From IMG/VR virus record IMGVR_UViG_3300022752_000117, positions 1 to 47,355 of that record: 47,355 bases of DNA. One strand, 5' to 3'. Shown one piece after another: positions 15,576 through 21,838 of this stretch. Under the pieces are notes generated by a model, which saw only the letters and a program-made list of their open reading frames with translations, was not told the DNA's origin and searched no databases. Position 1 is the stretch's first letter. Every line of letters begins with the position of its first letter. A program made the position numbers and the translations under genes. This DNA is from a virus.

Positions 15576-16204
15576 TATGATACTCCAAATACGTGTAAGG
15601 CGTGCTTATAATGTTTTTCACGATCTGCTAGGCCAATAGTGCCGCCATTAATTTTCTTAGTTAATGTTAGTATATCTCCCTGGTCTGCCCAGGTATTTAG
15701 TTTATTCATTTCCCAAAAGAAACAACCACTTTGTACAGCGCCTTCAAATGTTTCCAAATATTCACTGGCTTCTTCTACAGGAATATCCAAACTACCAGCA
15801 AAAAATGTATAATTATTTTTACCTGTTAATTGAATAAGCCCTCTGCCACAATATCTAAAACCATCACCGCTTGCTTCGTCTCCATTGCCCATACGATTAG
15901 CATACACACGATTAGCAATTTTTTCTGGATTATTAGCATAGGCAGCAGCAGTGGCATCATCTGGAAAGTATTTAGGAAACACTTTGCGTAGGCTGGCTGC
16001 TCTATAGTTTAAGTTTTCCTTAAGGAATTTAAACCCACCACTCTCATGGGCACATTGAGCAATAAATGCTGCTACACGTTGTGGTGTATTAATTTCATAT
16101 TCTGGAAGGATTTGACTTAATGCGTTGTACCAATATTCCACATAGGGATTACCAGGTATCATCTGTTTAAGTTGCTCTTTGGTAAAATCAAAAGTAAAAC
16201 TCAT
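15575..16204 (-). CDS. GH19-type endolysin (209 aa)
   Basis: A peptidoglycan hydrolase of the glycoside hydrolase 19 (chitinase-like lysozyme) family. The signature RVAAFIAQCAHESGGFKFLKENLNY is present with the presumed catalytic Glu-54, and the second acidic residue is probably Glu-63. Further family landmarks are FPKYFPDDATAAAYANNPEKIANRVYANRMGNG and the core FRYCGRGLIQLTGKNNY. No signal peptide or cell-wall-binding domain is seen, so export through a holin is expected; the holin is four genes downstream. The ATG at 16204 overlaps the stop of the upstream gene. Confidence 0.88.
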   Translation of the reverse strand: MSFTFDFTKEQLKQMIPGNPYVEYWYNALSQILPEYEINTPQRVAAFIAQCAHESGGFKFLKENLNYRAASLRKVFPKYFPDDATAAAYANNPEKIANRVYANRMGNGDEASGDGFRYCGRGLIQLTGKNNYTFFAGSLDIPVEEASEYLETFEGAVQSGCFFWEMNKLNTWADQGDILTLTKKINGGTIGLADREKHYKHALHVFGVS

Positions 16205-16932
16205 CTCGCTCTCTCCAATACTAGTGCATGTCCCTCATTTTCTAGAATAAAGTCATCACCTATTTTTGTTATGTTGTAGTTTCCTAAATATTTTGTTAAA
16301 AAAATACTTTCGCTAATTGCTTTAGGACCAACATCAATACGTCCATCTAGTCGCTCGTAAACTTGTTTAATTGTGCCAAAATCTTTTATTTTCATCTGTA
16401 GACTTTCGGCAAACATTTTAGTAAACCTAATATCATGATCTAGCATTTCAATATTATCCAAGTAGCTTTGTGAAAAGAAATTACTAAAATTATTAAGTCT
16501 ATTTTCTTTAATGCTTATTGTATATGCTTCTTTATCTAAAGGTACAGTATTTCTAATATTATTATCATCAGCTGGTTGTGTTCTAAAACTTTTATAATAC
16601 CTAAATCTAAAATTTTCAATTCCTGTTAATTTTTTAACAGCGTCTAATATAGTGATTATTCTTTCTGGAGCATGTTTATTACGCTCTAGTTCTACGAATA
16701 CTTTATATTTTCCAGTGTCAATAGGCCCGTCTGTAGCATCAGCATCCACTACCCAGTCATAGCCAAGCTCTAAAAACCTTACTAAATCATCAGCAGGTTC
16801 TTTATCATCTACATTAAAACTGATTACGATCATTTTGCTATCGTCACCAATTTTACTTTTATAACTGTCTATCTCAATTACGCTACTTACTAAAAATTGT
16901 AGATCATTGGCCATTAATGTTTCGTTGAGCAT
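16201..16932 (-). CDS. Conserved T4-like marine phage protein, unknown (243 aa)
   Basis: The start at 16932 overlaps the upstream stop (TAATG); an in-frame ATG six codons later (MANDLQFL) is an alternative. The N-terminal half alternates strands and helices (LVSSVIEIDSYKSKIGDDSKMIVISFNV, then GYDWVVDADATDGPID and YKVFVELERN). I recall these as a conserved but unnamed protein of T4-like cyanophages. No active-site motif is visible. It is coupled both to the 193-residue gene before it and to the endolysin after it, so it may be a structural or assembly protein expressed late. Confidence 0.65.
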   Translation of the reverse strand: MLNETLMANDLQFLVSSVIEIDSYKSKIGDDSKMIVISFNVDDKEPADDLVRFLELGYDWVVDADATDGPIDTGKYKVFVELERNKHAPERIITILDAVKKLTGIENFRFRYYKSFRTQPADDNNIRNTVPLDKEAYTISIKENRLNNFSNFFSQSYLDNIEMLDHDIRFTKMFAESLQMKIKDFGTIKQVYERLDGRIDVGPKAISESIFLTKYLGNYNITKIGDDFILENEGHALVLERAR

Positions 16933-17513
16933 TACATTGGTGCTCCTGCTGCTGGTGCTGCTGGGACTCCTGCTGCTGGTGCTGCTGGTGCCATTCCTGG
17001 TTGAGCTGGTGGTGCCATTCCTGGTTGAGCTGGTGGTGCCATTGGAGCAGGTTGTTGCTGTTCTTTAGTATCACCCTTACGTTCTTCTCTTATCCGATCC
17101 ATATAACTATTAAAAATATCAAATACTAATTTTTTGGGCATTAGTATTTTAACGACCCATACTGGATGTGCATCAAGTTTGCCCTTTTTAGTGCCTGGTC
17201 TGAAATCATCTGGGCTACGTATTTTACGTGGTTCAACCATTTCATCCCGTGTAAACTTAACTTTACAGCCTATTTCCATAAGACGACGAGCACCATCTGG
17301 ATCAGGCATTTTATTCTTAGGCCACATGAATTCGGCACTGACCCAATGCCTACTAATTTTAGGGCCACTGAGTAGCTCACCGTCTAACCAGTTTTTATAC
17401 ACATAGATATCCATTTCATCCAATACACGTTCAAAGTCTTTAAGTACAGCAAGACTGCTATTATTGTTATAGATAGTATCTACGTTGCGAATAACGTCTA
17501 AAATGTCTTTCAT
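16932..17513 (-). CDS. Conserved phage protein with Pro/Ala repeat tail (193 aa)
   Basis: Residues 1-145 form a folded domain (VYKNWLDGELLSGPKISRHWVSAEFMWPKNKMPDP near 40), again of a type I recall as unnamed in T4-like marine phages. The C-terminus (about 150-193) is a low-complexity Pro/Ala/Gly/Met tail built from repeats of APPAQPGM and PAAPAAG. It is probably a late structural or assembly protein. A GATAAATA late-promoter-like element lies at 17544-17537, 23 bases before the ATG, so this is likely the first gene of the leftward lysis operon. Confidence 0.65.
   Translation of the reverse strand: MKDILDVIRNVDTIYNNNSSLAVLKDFERVLDEMDIYVYKNWLDGELLSGPKISRHWVSAEFMWPKNKMPDPDGARRLMEIGCKVKFTRDEMVEPRKIRSPDDFRPGTKKGKLDAHPVWVVKILMPKKLVFDIFNSYMDRIREERKGDTKEQQQPAPMAPPAQPGMAPPAQPGMAPAAPAAGVPAAPAAGAPM
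16987..17034 (-). repeat. Tandem 24-bp repeat encoding APPAQPGM
   Basis: Two exact adjacent 24-base copies (16987-17010 and 17011-17034). A shorter Pro/Ala/Gly repeat follows down to about 16940. The units are in frame. Confidence 0.85.
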
Positions 17514-17536
17514 AATGTGCCCAGAATTTACTATAT

Positions 17537-17544
17537 TATTTATC
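17537..17544 (-). promoter_or_regulatory. Late-promoter-like GATAAATA, leftward
   Basis: Minus-strand GATAAATA, 23 bases before the ATG at 17513, in the divergent gap with phoH. Confidence 0.55.
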
Positions 17545-17586
17545 GTGTTAGAATTTTAGTGTAACCTTATGATTATCCTGTAGAAG

Positions 17587-17594
17587 ATTAAATA
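17587..17594 (+). promoter_or_regulatory. Possible rightward phoH promoter (ATTAAATA)
   Basis: ATTAAATA contains the TAAATA core of the T4-type late promoter. With the usual spacing, transcription would begin at about G17600, exactly the first base of the leader hairpin described next. The match is weaker than in the other promoters. Confidence 0.4.
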
Positions 17595-17599
17595 AAATT

Positions 17600-17655
17600 G
17601 TAGGACCTCTGTAGATATCGGGCGGTACTACATGTCCTACTTTTCTAAGTAGGAG
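17600..17655 (+). promoter_or_regulatory. phoH leader with two mutually exclusive hairpins; one hides the RBS
   Basis: Hairpin A: GTAGGAC (17600-17606) pairs with GTCCTAC (17634-17640), extended by TGTAG (17610-17614) with CTACA (17628-17632), for 12 bp around a 13-base loop (17615-17627). Hairpin B: TCCTACTT (17635-17642) pairs with AAGTAGGA (17647-17654) around a TTCT loop, 8 bp, burying TAGGAG (17650-17655), the Shine-Dalgarno sequence 7 bases before ATG 17663. Bases 17635-17640 are used by both, so A and B cannot coexist: A frees the RBS and B closes it. The architecture is that of a translational riboswitch or attenuator; no known riboswitch class was recognised. Confidence 0.65.
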
Positions 17656-17662
17656 TTACTGG

Positions 17663-18379
17663 ATGAGCAGAAGAGTGAAAAAACGCTTTACCTCAAATGT
17701 GAATGTGATAGATTTTGCCACATTTATTCCCCAAAAAAACTGTAGGGTACACTTGTATCCTCGAAATGAAACCCAAAAATCATATATACAAAAACTTCAA
17801 AATGAAGATAATAGTATACTATTTGCTATAGGACCAGCAGGTACAGGTAAAACTTTACTGGCAGTTCAAGCAGGGATTAAGTTTTTTCAAGAGGGCAAAG
17901 TAGATAAACTCATAGTAACAAGACCCGCCGTGAGTGTAGATGAAGACTTGGGTTTTTTGCCAGGCACGTTAAATCAAAAGATGGAGCCATGGACCAAGCC
18001 TATATTTGACGTTTTAGGAGAATATTATAGTCAAAGAGATATTGTAGAAATGTTAAGTGAGGGTGTGATTGAGATCAGCCCTTTGGCCTATATGAGAGGG
18101 CGCACATTTAAACGTGCCTGGATCATAGCCGATGAGATGCAGAATGCTACAGCAAATCAAATGAAAATGCTACTGACAAGATTAGGAGATCAAAGTCGCA
18201 TGGTAGTCACAGGTGATCTGGCACAAGCAGATAGACTTGAGGACAATGGGTTGGTCGAATTTTGCAACCTACTCGGGAAACATAAACGAACAGAGCATAT
18301 CGATATCGTTAGATTTGAAGCCAAAGATATCGAACGCCATCAAGCCGTGAAGGAGGTGTTATCAATATACGGTGATTAA
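17663..18379 (+). CDS. phoH: PhoH-like ATPase (238 aa)
   Basis: A P-loop ATPase of the PhoH family. Walker A is GPAGTGKT (57-64), and IVTRPAVSVDEDLGFLPG, the Walker B region WIIADEMQNAT near 156, and the VVTGDLAQADRLEDNG motif follow, all diagnostic of PhoH. In bacteria the family is linked to phosphate starvation and RNA metabolism; phage copies are very common in marine myoviruses but their role in infection is unsettled. It is one of only three rightward genes, transcribed away from the lysis operon. The ATG is preceded by AGGAG, sequestered in a hairpin (see leader). Its stop overlaps by 4 bases the stop of the convergent gene, leaving no room for a terminator. Confidence 0.93.
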   Translation: MSRRVKKRFTSNVNVIDFATFIPQKNCRVHLYPRNETQKSYIQKLQNEDNSILFAIGPAGTGKTLLAVQAGIKFFQEGKVDKLIVTRPAVSVDEDLGFLPGTLNQKMEPWTKPIFDVLGEYYSQRDIVEMLSEGVIEISPLAYMRGRTFKRAWIIADEMQNATANQMKMLLTRLGDQSRMVVTGDLAQADRLEDNGLVEFCNLLGKHKRTEHIDIVRFEAKDIERHQAVKEVLSIYGD

Positions 18380-18870
18380 TTAACTGGCTCGCCTTGGGCG
18401 TCTACTTCTATCCAGCTGTAGTCGCCCAGCCATTTAACACGAGTTATATACTCGTACTCTTTAGGTGATGCTGTGGACCAATCATCGGGTCCATGCATAC
18501 TCAATCTTGTACATTGATCCTTATTGTCGTACAAGAGCCAATAAGTTTTCCCATGAAAAATCTGAAACTGATATTTGGCTGCGTGTACAGCATCAGTAAC
18601 TTCTAGCCTACGTTTGATCTGATCTGCCTGCTTTTGTAGCACTGCCACAAGATCCATAATACGTTGATATTCTTGTTGGGCATGTAGGCGTGCTACATTA
18701 ACCATTAAGTCCTTTTGTTTTTCAATAGGGATCAGATCAAACTTTGGAGCACCTATATCTGTAGGGTAAGGAGTAACATTCTTATTAAAGAAGTTAATTA
18801 ATCCCCCACCAATTTCTGCATCGTAACTGGTTCTTCCTTTAGCACTATTAGGTTTATCAGTCTGTGACAT
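18376..18870 (-). CDS. DUF2452-like protein (164 aa)
   Basis: The N-terminal KPNSAKGRTSYDAEIGGG resembles other marine phage proteins. From about residue 35, TPYPTDIGAPKFDLIPIEKQKDL and a long helix HAQQEYQRIMDLVAVLQKQADQIKRRLEV lead to FQIFHGKTYWLLYDNKD, which fits the DUF2452 pattern (helix with Q-x-L-x-x-Q-A, then F-x-x-x-x-G-x-x-Y-x-L-Y). The function is unknown; the family occurs in bacteria and phages. It overlaps the 3' end of the clamp-loader gene by 14 bases, so it is probably co-transcribed with replication genes. Confidence 0.65.
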   Translation of the reverse strand: MSQTDKPNSAKGRTSYDAEIGGGLINFFNKNVTPYPTDIGAPKFDLIPIEKQKDLMVNVARLHAQQEYQRIMDLVAVLQKQADQIKRRLEVTDAVHAAKYQFQIFHGKTYWLLYDNKDQCTRLSMHGPDDWSTASPKEYEYITRVKWLGDYSWIEVDAQGEPVN

Positions 18871-19777
18871 GTGCTAATTTTATAAGTGTGGCCGCTAGGT
18901 TAATTTCTGGATCTTGTACTAGAGTATGATCAACTAATCCTTGTTTAATGATTAAAATTGCTTTTTCTTGTTGGGCATCGTTACCGAATAAGTTTATATT
19001 CTCATATAACCAACGATAGATACTGACCATTTCTTCAGGTCTGGCCTGACTACATAGTAGTTTTCTTGCCGATTTAATATCACCTTTTTGAAAAAGTTCT
19101 ACCATTTCTAATTTATAATCTGGCTCAATACTATCATTATCATTGGGTGATTTAAGGATTTTATCTATACTATTCATTTGTAATGTATTAATACATTTTC
19201 TTAAATCTGGAAATGTCATTTTAACAATTTTATCTAATGATTCCAAATCAAAAGTTACATTTTCTTCAACTAATATGGTAGCAGCTCTAGCAGTGAATTC
19301 AGTTTGATCAATCTTTGGAATGTGAAATCCTTGGCAACGACTATGTATAGCTGGAATAATTTTATTAGGGTAATTACATGTCAAAATCATCCTGGCAGTT
19401 TTATGGCATTCCTCCATAACACCTCTAAGGCTTGCTTGAGCTTCTGGAGTTAGATAGTCTGCTTCATCTAGTATTACAACTTTGAACTCACCATAAGGAA
19501 TTAGATTAACAAAATTTGTAATTTTTTTCCTAACTTCTTCAATGCCACGCTCTCTACTAGCATTAATTTCTAATACATCCAATTGTGGGATGTCTAGTTC
19601 ATTAATCAGTATTTTTGCTAGTGTAGTTTTTCCGATCCCAGCAGATCCGCTGAATAAAAGATGTGGAATAGTTTTTTGTTCTACCCATGATCTGGCTTGC
19701 TCTTCTTGCTGAGAATCTCTAAATACATATTCATTCAGAGTTTTAGGCCTGTATTTTTCAGTCCAAAGTTCTTTCAT
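18857..19777 (-). CDS. 44: Sliding-clamp loader large subunit, T4 gp44-like (306 aa)
   Basis: An AAA+ ATPase that, with gp62, loads the gp45 clamp onto DNA. It has the N-terminal LWTEKYRPKTLNEYVF box shared with RFC subunits, Walker A GSAGIGKTT (44-52), the DEAD-type Walker B VVILDEADYLT near 104, and the arginine-finger SRC motif in IHSRCQGF. Length is that of T4 gp44 (about 319). Its ATG follows an AGAGGT ribosome-binding site located inside the end of the small zinc-finger gene. The gp62 and gp45 partners are not in this window. Confidence 0.93.
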   Translation of the reverse strand: MKELWTEKYRPKTLNEYVFRDSQQEEQARSWVEQKTIPHLLFSGSAGIGKTTLAKILINELDIPQLDVLEINASRERGIEEVRKKITNFVNLIPYGEFKVVILDEADYLTPEAQASLRGVMEECHKTARMILTCNYPNKIIPAIHSRCQGFHIPKIDQTEFTARAATILVEENVTFDLESLDKIVKMTFPDLRKCINTLQMNSIDKILKSPNDNDSIEPDYKLEMVELFQKGDIKSARKLLCSQARPEEMVSIYRWLYENINLFGNDAQQEKAILIIKQGLVDHTLVQDPEINLAATLIKLAHVTD

Positions 19778-19779
19778 AC

Positions 19780-19944
19780 TTACCTCTTAAAGATTGATTT
19801 AATTGCAGTAAGTAAATTATAAAATCTTAAGTGATGAATGTCAAGGAAACTTGGATGATGTGGACAACGACCTTGCTTAAAATCACATTGGATAGTGTAA
19901 GGTCGTCTACAAATATTACACTTAAATGTCGTTTGGTCGCTCAT
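19780..19944 (-). CDS. Small zinc-finger-like protein (54 aa)
   Basis: The start is chosen at ATG 19944 (MSDQTTFKCNICRRPY), giving a 54-residue protein; a longer reading from 19974 lies entirely inside the GroES-like gene. CNIC (residues 9-12) and a later CDF...CPHH supply four to six possible Zn ligands, a treble-clef or ribbon-like arrangement. The role is unknown; such small proteins often bind nucleic acid. It overlaps the 3' end of the upstream gene by 23 bases and ends 2 bases before the clamp-loader ATG. Confidence 0.65.
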   Translation of the reverse strand: MSDQTTFKCNICRRPYTIQCDFKQGRCPHHPSFLDIHHLRFYNLLTAIKSIFKR

Positions 19945-20242
19945 CTGCCACGGCCAAAATACAATCATTATCAATTAATCTAATCACTTGTTCTGTACCA
20001 TCTGGTGACTCAACATTAATACCTCTAGTCCATCTACCATGTTCTACAAGTACCCATTCGCCTACTTGAACATGATTTTGTTCTTCACCAATAGCGTAAA
20101 TCTTACCCCATCTAGGTCTAATACCTTCTGATTTTCCATCGTCATTAAGTAAAAAAATACCATTAGTAGTTGTTCTACTGTCAAAATCCATATCACTGAC
20201 TAGAACTCTATCTCGTATAGGAGTGATTTTACCTTTTACCAT
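19922..20242 (-). CDS. GroES-like co-chaperonin (106 aa)
   Basis: The ATG at 20242 (MVKGKITPIRDRVLVSD) is preferred over the longer frame because it follows AAAGGAA by 7 bases and begins at the usual GroES N-terminus. The sequence has the family's opening (I-x-P-I-x-D-R-V-L-V), a mobile-loop position (DFDSRTTTNGIFL) and the later GKIYAIGEEQNHVQVGEWVLVEHGRWTRGI, with the Gly-rich turns of the Hsp10 beta-barrel. It is likely to replace host GroES on GroEL during folding of the capsid protein, as T4 gp31 does; marine T4-like phages commonly carry such Hsp10 genes. It follows the 66-residue gene directly. Confidence 0.75.
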   Translation of the reverse strand: MVKGKITPIRDRVLVSDMDFDSRTTTNGIFLLNDDGKSEGIRPRWGKIYAIGEEQNHVQVGEWVLVEHGRWTRGINVESPDGTEQVIRLIDNDCILAVADERPNDI

Positions 20243-20243
20243 A

Positions 20244-20444
20244 TTATTCCTTTGTTTGTCCTGTGTAGTATTCTTCTTGAATATCTTCTCTTTTACGTAT
20301 GATTTTTCCGTTGGGACCAATTTCGTCCCCTCTAGCATTTACTTTAGCATTGCCTACAGCTAAGTTCATTTCATTTTGATTACGCAGTTTTTCCATATCT
20401 ACTTCTTTACCCTGCATACTTCTATATACTTGTTTTGTTGTCAT
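20244..20444 (-). CDS. Small conserved T4-like phage protein (66 aa)
   Basis: It reads MTTKQVYRSMQGKEVDMEKL, then NEMNLAVGNAKVNARGDEIGPNGKI. The NxxxxVGNxxVNARGDxxGxxGxI pattern is familiar to me from small proteins of T4-like cyanophages of unknown role. GGAG stands 7 bases before the ATG and a GATAAATA late-promoter-like element lies at 20470-20463. The conserved Gly-rich C-terminal half suggests a structural or adapter protein. It is the first gene of the group leading into the GroES-like and clamp-loader genes. Confidence 0.7.
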   Translation of the reverse strand: MTTKQVYRSMQGKEVDMEKLRNQNEMNLAVGNAKVNARGDEIGPNGKIIRKREDIQEEYYTGQTKE

Positions 20445-20462
20445 AATATACTCCTAAAAAAT

Positions 20463-20470
20463 TATTTATC
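20463..20470 (-). promoter_or_regulatory. Late-promoter-like GATAAATA
   Basis: Minus-strand GATAAATA overlapping the end of the DnaE-fragment gene, followed by TTAGGAG and the ATG at 20444. Confidence 0.55.
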
Positions 20471-20960
20471 TTAAAAAATCTTTCCAATCTAAATTGTATT
20501 TAATAGGGTCAATTTTATGTACACCTATTAAGTATAACACATAACTGCTTACACTACTACCTCTACCTACTCCCCAAACGATATTTTTTTCTCTGCAAAT
20601 ATCGACCATATATTTCAACCATCGCAATATATCCATCATATTACGATTTTTAAATTCATCTAGTTCTTCAGTTATTCTTATATTATTTTCATCCCAGGGA
20701 GGAATTTTATTATATATCCAATTTTCAATATCAAAATCTTTATACTCTGCAGGTAGAAACCATTCAGCTTTACATATATTGTCAAATTCTTCTATGCTTA
20801 ATTCATAAGCATATTCTGGTATATTTTTAATATTATACCCGTTTAGGTGTACATATGATTCACAATATACTTTATCTATCAAATCTAATTTTTTTTGATA
20901 GATAAGTTCTAATAAATCTTTTTCGTTGTATATAGGATTGCCGAATTTATCTATTCTCAT
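20466..20960 (-). CDS. Stand-alone fragment resembling DNA polymerase III alpha (DnaE) (164 aa)
   Basis: The C-terminal third (about 115-164: DILRWLKYMVDICREKNIVWG, then GVGRGSSVSSYVLYLIGVHKIDPIKYNL) aligns by eye with bacterial DnaE just before the catalytic PDFDVDF motif (GPGRGSxAGSLVAYxLGITxxDPxxxxLLFERFL). The protein stops exactly where the polymerase Asp residues would begin, so it cannot be a polymerase. Either ATG 20960 or GTG 20966 may be the start; no clear RBS is present. Its role may be decoy, nucleotide/primer binding or a host-replisome contact; all are speculation. It sits with replication genes. Confidence 0.65.
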   Translation of the reverse strand: MRIDKFGNPIYNEKDLLELIYQKKLDLIDKVYCESYVHLNGYNIKNIPEYAYELSIEEFDNICKAEWFLPAEYKDFDIENWIYNKIPPWDENNIRITEELDEFKNRNMMDILRWLKYMVDICREKNIVWGVGRGSSVSSYVLYLIGVHKIDPIKYNLDWKDFLR

Positions 20961-20969
20961 ATACACATT

Positions 20970-21197
20970 TTAGTTTACTTTAATTAGATTGTCAAGTCCT
21001 TCTTGTTTATCAAATTGTTCGTTATAAATTTTATTCCTTCTATTTGCTAATTCTTCTCTGTACATACTAATAACTATAGAAATCTGGTATTTTAAGTCGG
21101 CATTGTTGGTCATAAAATATTTTTTTGTCAAATCATTAAGTTTCTTTTCTAAATCTGTATCATTGATATTAGTAAAATCTACAAATGGATTGATCAT
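20970..21197 (-). CDS. Small conserved phage protein (75 aa)
   Basis: MINPFVDFTNINDTDLEKKL followed by DLTKKYFMTNNADLKYQIS: an entirely helical, charged protein recalled from T4-like marine phages, function unknown. GGGGAG precedes the ATG at 21197, and that ATG overlaps the stop of the tail gene upstream. In T4-like marine phages such short helical proteins often lie near tail or neck genes. Confidence 0.65.
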   Translation of the reverse strand: MINPFVDFTNINDTDLEKKLNDLTKKYFMTNNADLKYQISIVISMYREELANRRNKIYNEQFDKQEGLDNLIKVN

Positions 21198-21838
21198 ATG
21201 TAACTCCCCAAATATTTAATAAAAACTTCTTGGCCTCCTCTGTAGCTGGATACATCAAATAAGTGTTCATAATCTGAATATACGTTTGATATATCTAAAT
21301 TTACATAAGGCTTCAAATACCAACCACCAAAAGTGGCATCATAGACCCAAGGTGATCCTTGAGTATATGACTTAATTAAGCCGCCTAAATCAGTGGCAAA
21401 GTTAATTTTATAGTTTAATGTTTCTGCATCAGTGGGTGAAAGTTTGAATTGAATTATTAATTTCAAATGATGAAACTTGTTTATATTAGAAACAGTTTGT
21501 GGCCAATTAGTAAATCGAATTGTGGTATTACCAATACAGCGTACTTTATATACTGCTGCTTCGGTTACATTAAGCAGTATTAACTGATCTGTGGGAATAC
21601 CCCTATCTTTATATAGATAGCTGGTATTGTTTAATATTAAATTTTCTATTATTTTACCGTTAATATTATTATCTGTATTATTCTTTACAGTGTCGTTTTC
21701 TAAAACAGTTATTTCTGTTTTGGCGACATTAAGAGCATTTTTAATCACACTGAAGTTACTTCTAAATCCTTGACTATTATTATCTTTTCCCTGTACTGGA
21801 AAGCTCTCATCAATATCTGTGGTGTTGATATTACTCAT
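21194..21838 (-). CDS. Putative small tail fibre/baseplate-associated protein (214 aa)
   Basis: The N-terminus (MSNINTTDIDESFPVQGKDNNSQGFRSNF, then SVIKNALNVAKTEI) is related to the N-terminal attachment motif of several fibre proteins here (GNDGTGDxxRxAFxKVNxNF). The remainder is a beta-rich domain (TEAAVYKVRCIGNTTIRFTNWP). Probably a virion component attached to the tail through the N-terminal helix. It overlaps the 885-residue gene by 4 bases at its start and the 75-residue gene at its end. Confidence 0.6.
   Translation of the reverse strand: MSNINTTDIDESFPVQGKDNNSQGFRSNFSVIKNALNVAKTEITVLENDTVKNNTDNNINGKIIENLILNNTSYLYKDRGIPTDQLILLNVTEAAVYKVRCIGNTTIRFTNWPQTVSNINKFHHLKLIIQFKLSPTDAETLNYKINFATDLGGLIKSYTQGSPWVYDATFGGWYLKPYVNLDISNVYSDYEHLFDVSSYRGGQEVFIKYLGSYI

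Noticed and set aside
19780-19974. Longer 64-residue version of the zinc-finger protein
   Set aside because: The extra 10 residues lie inside the GroES-like gene and read as ordinary out-of-frame sequence; the ATG at 19944 gives a normal start.
20466-20960. Complete phage-encoded DNA polymerase III
   Set aside because: Only the segment before the catalytic Asp is present; there is no palm domain, no PHP domain and no adjacent continuation.
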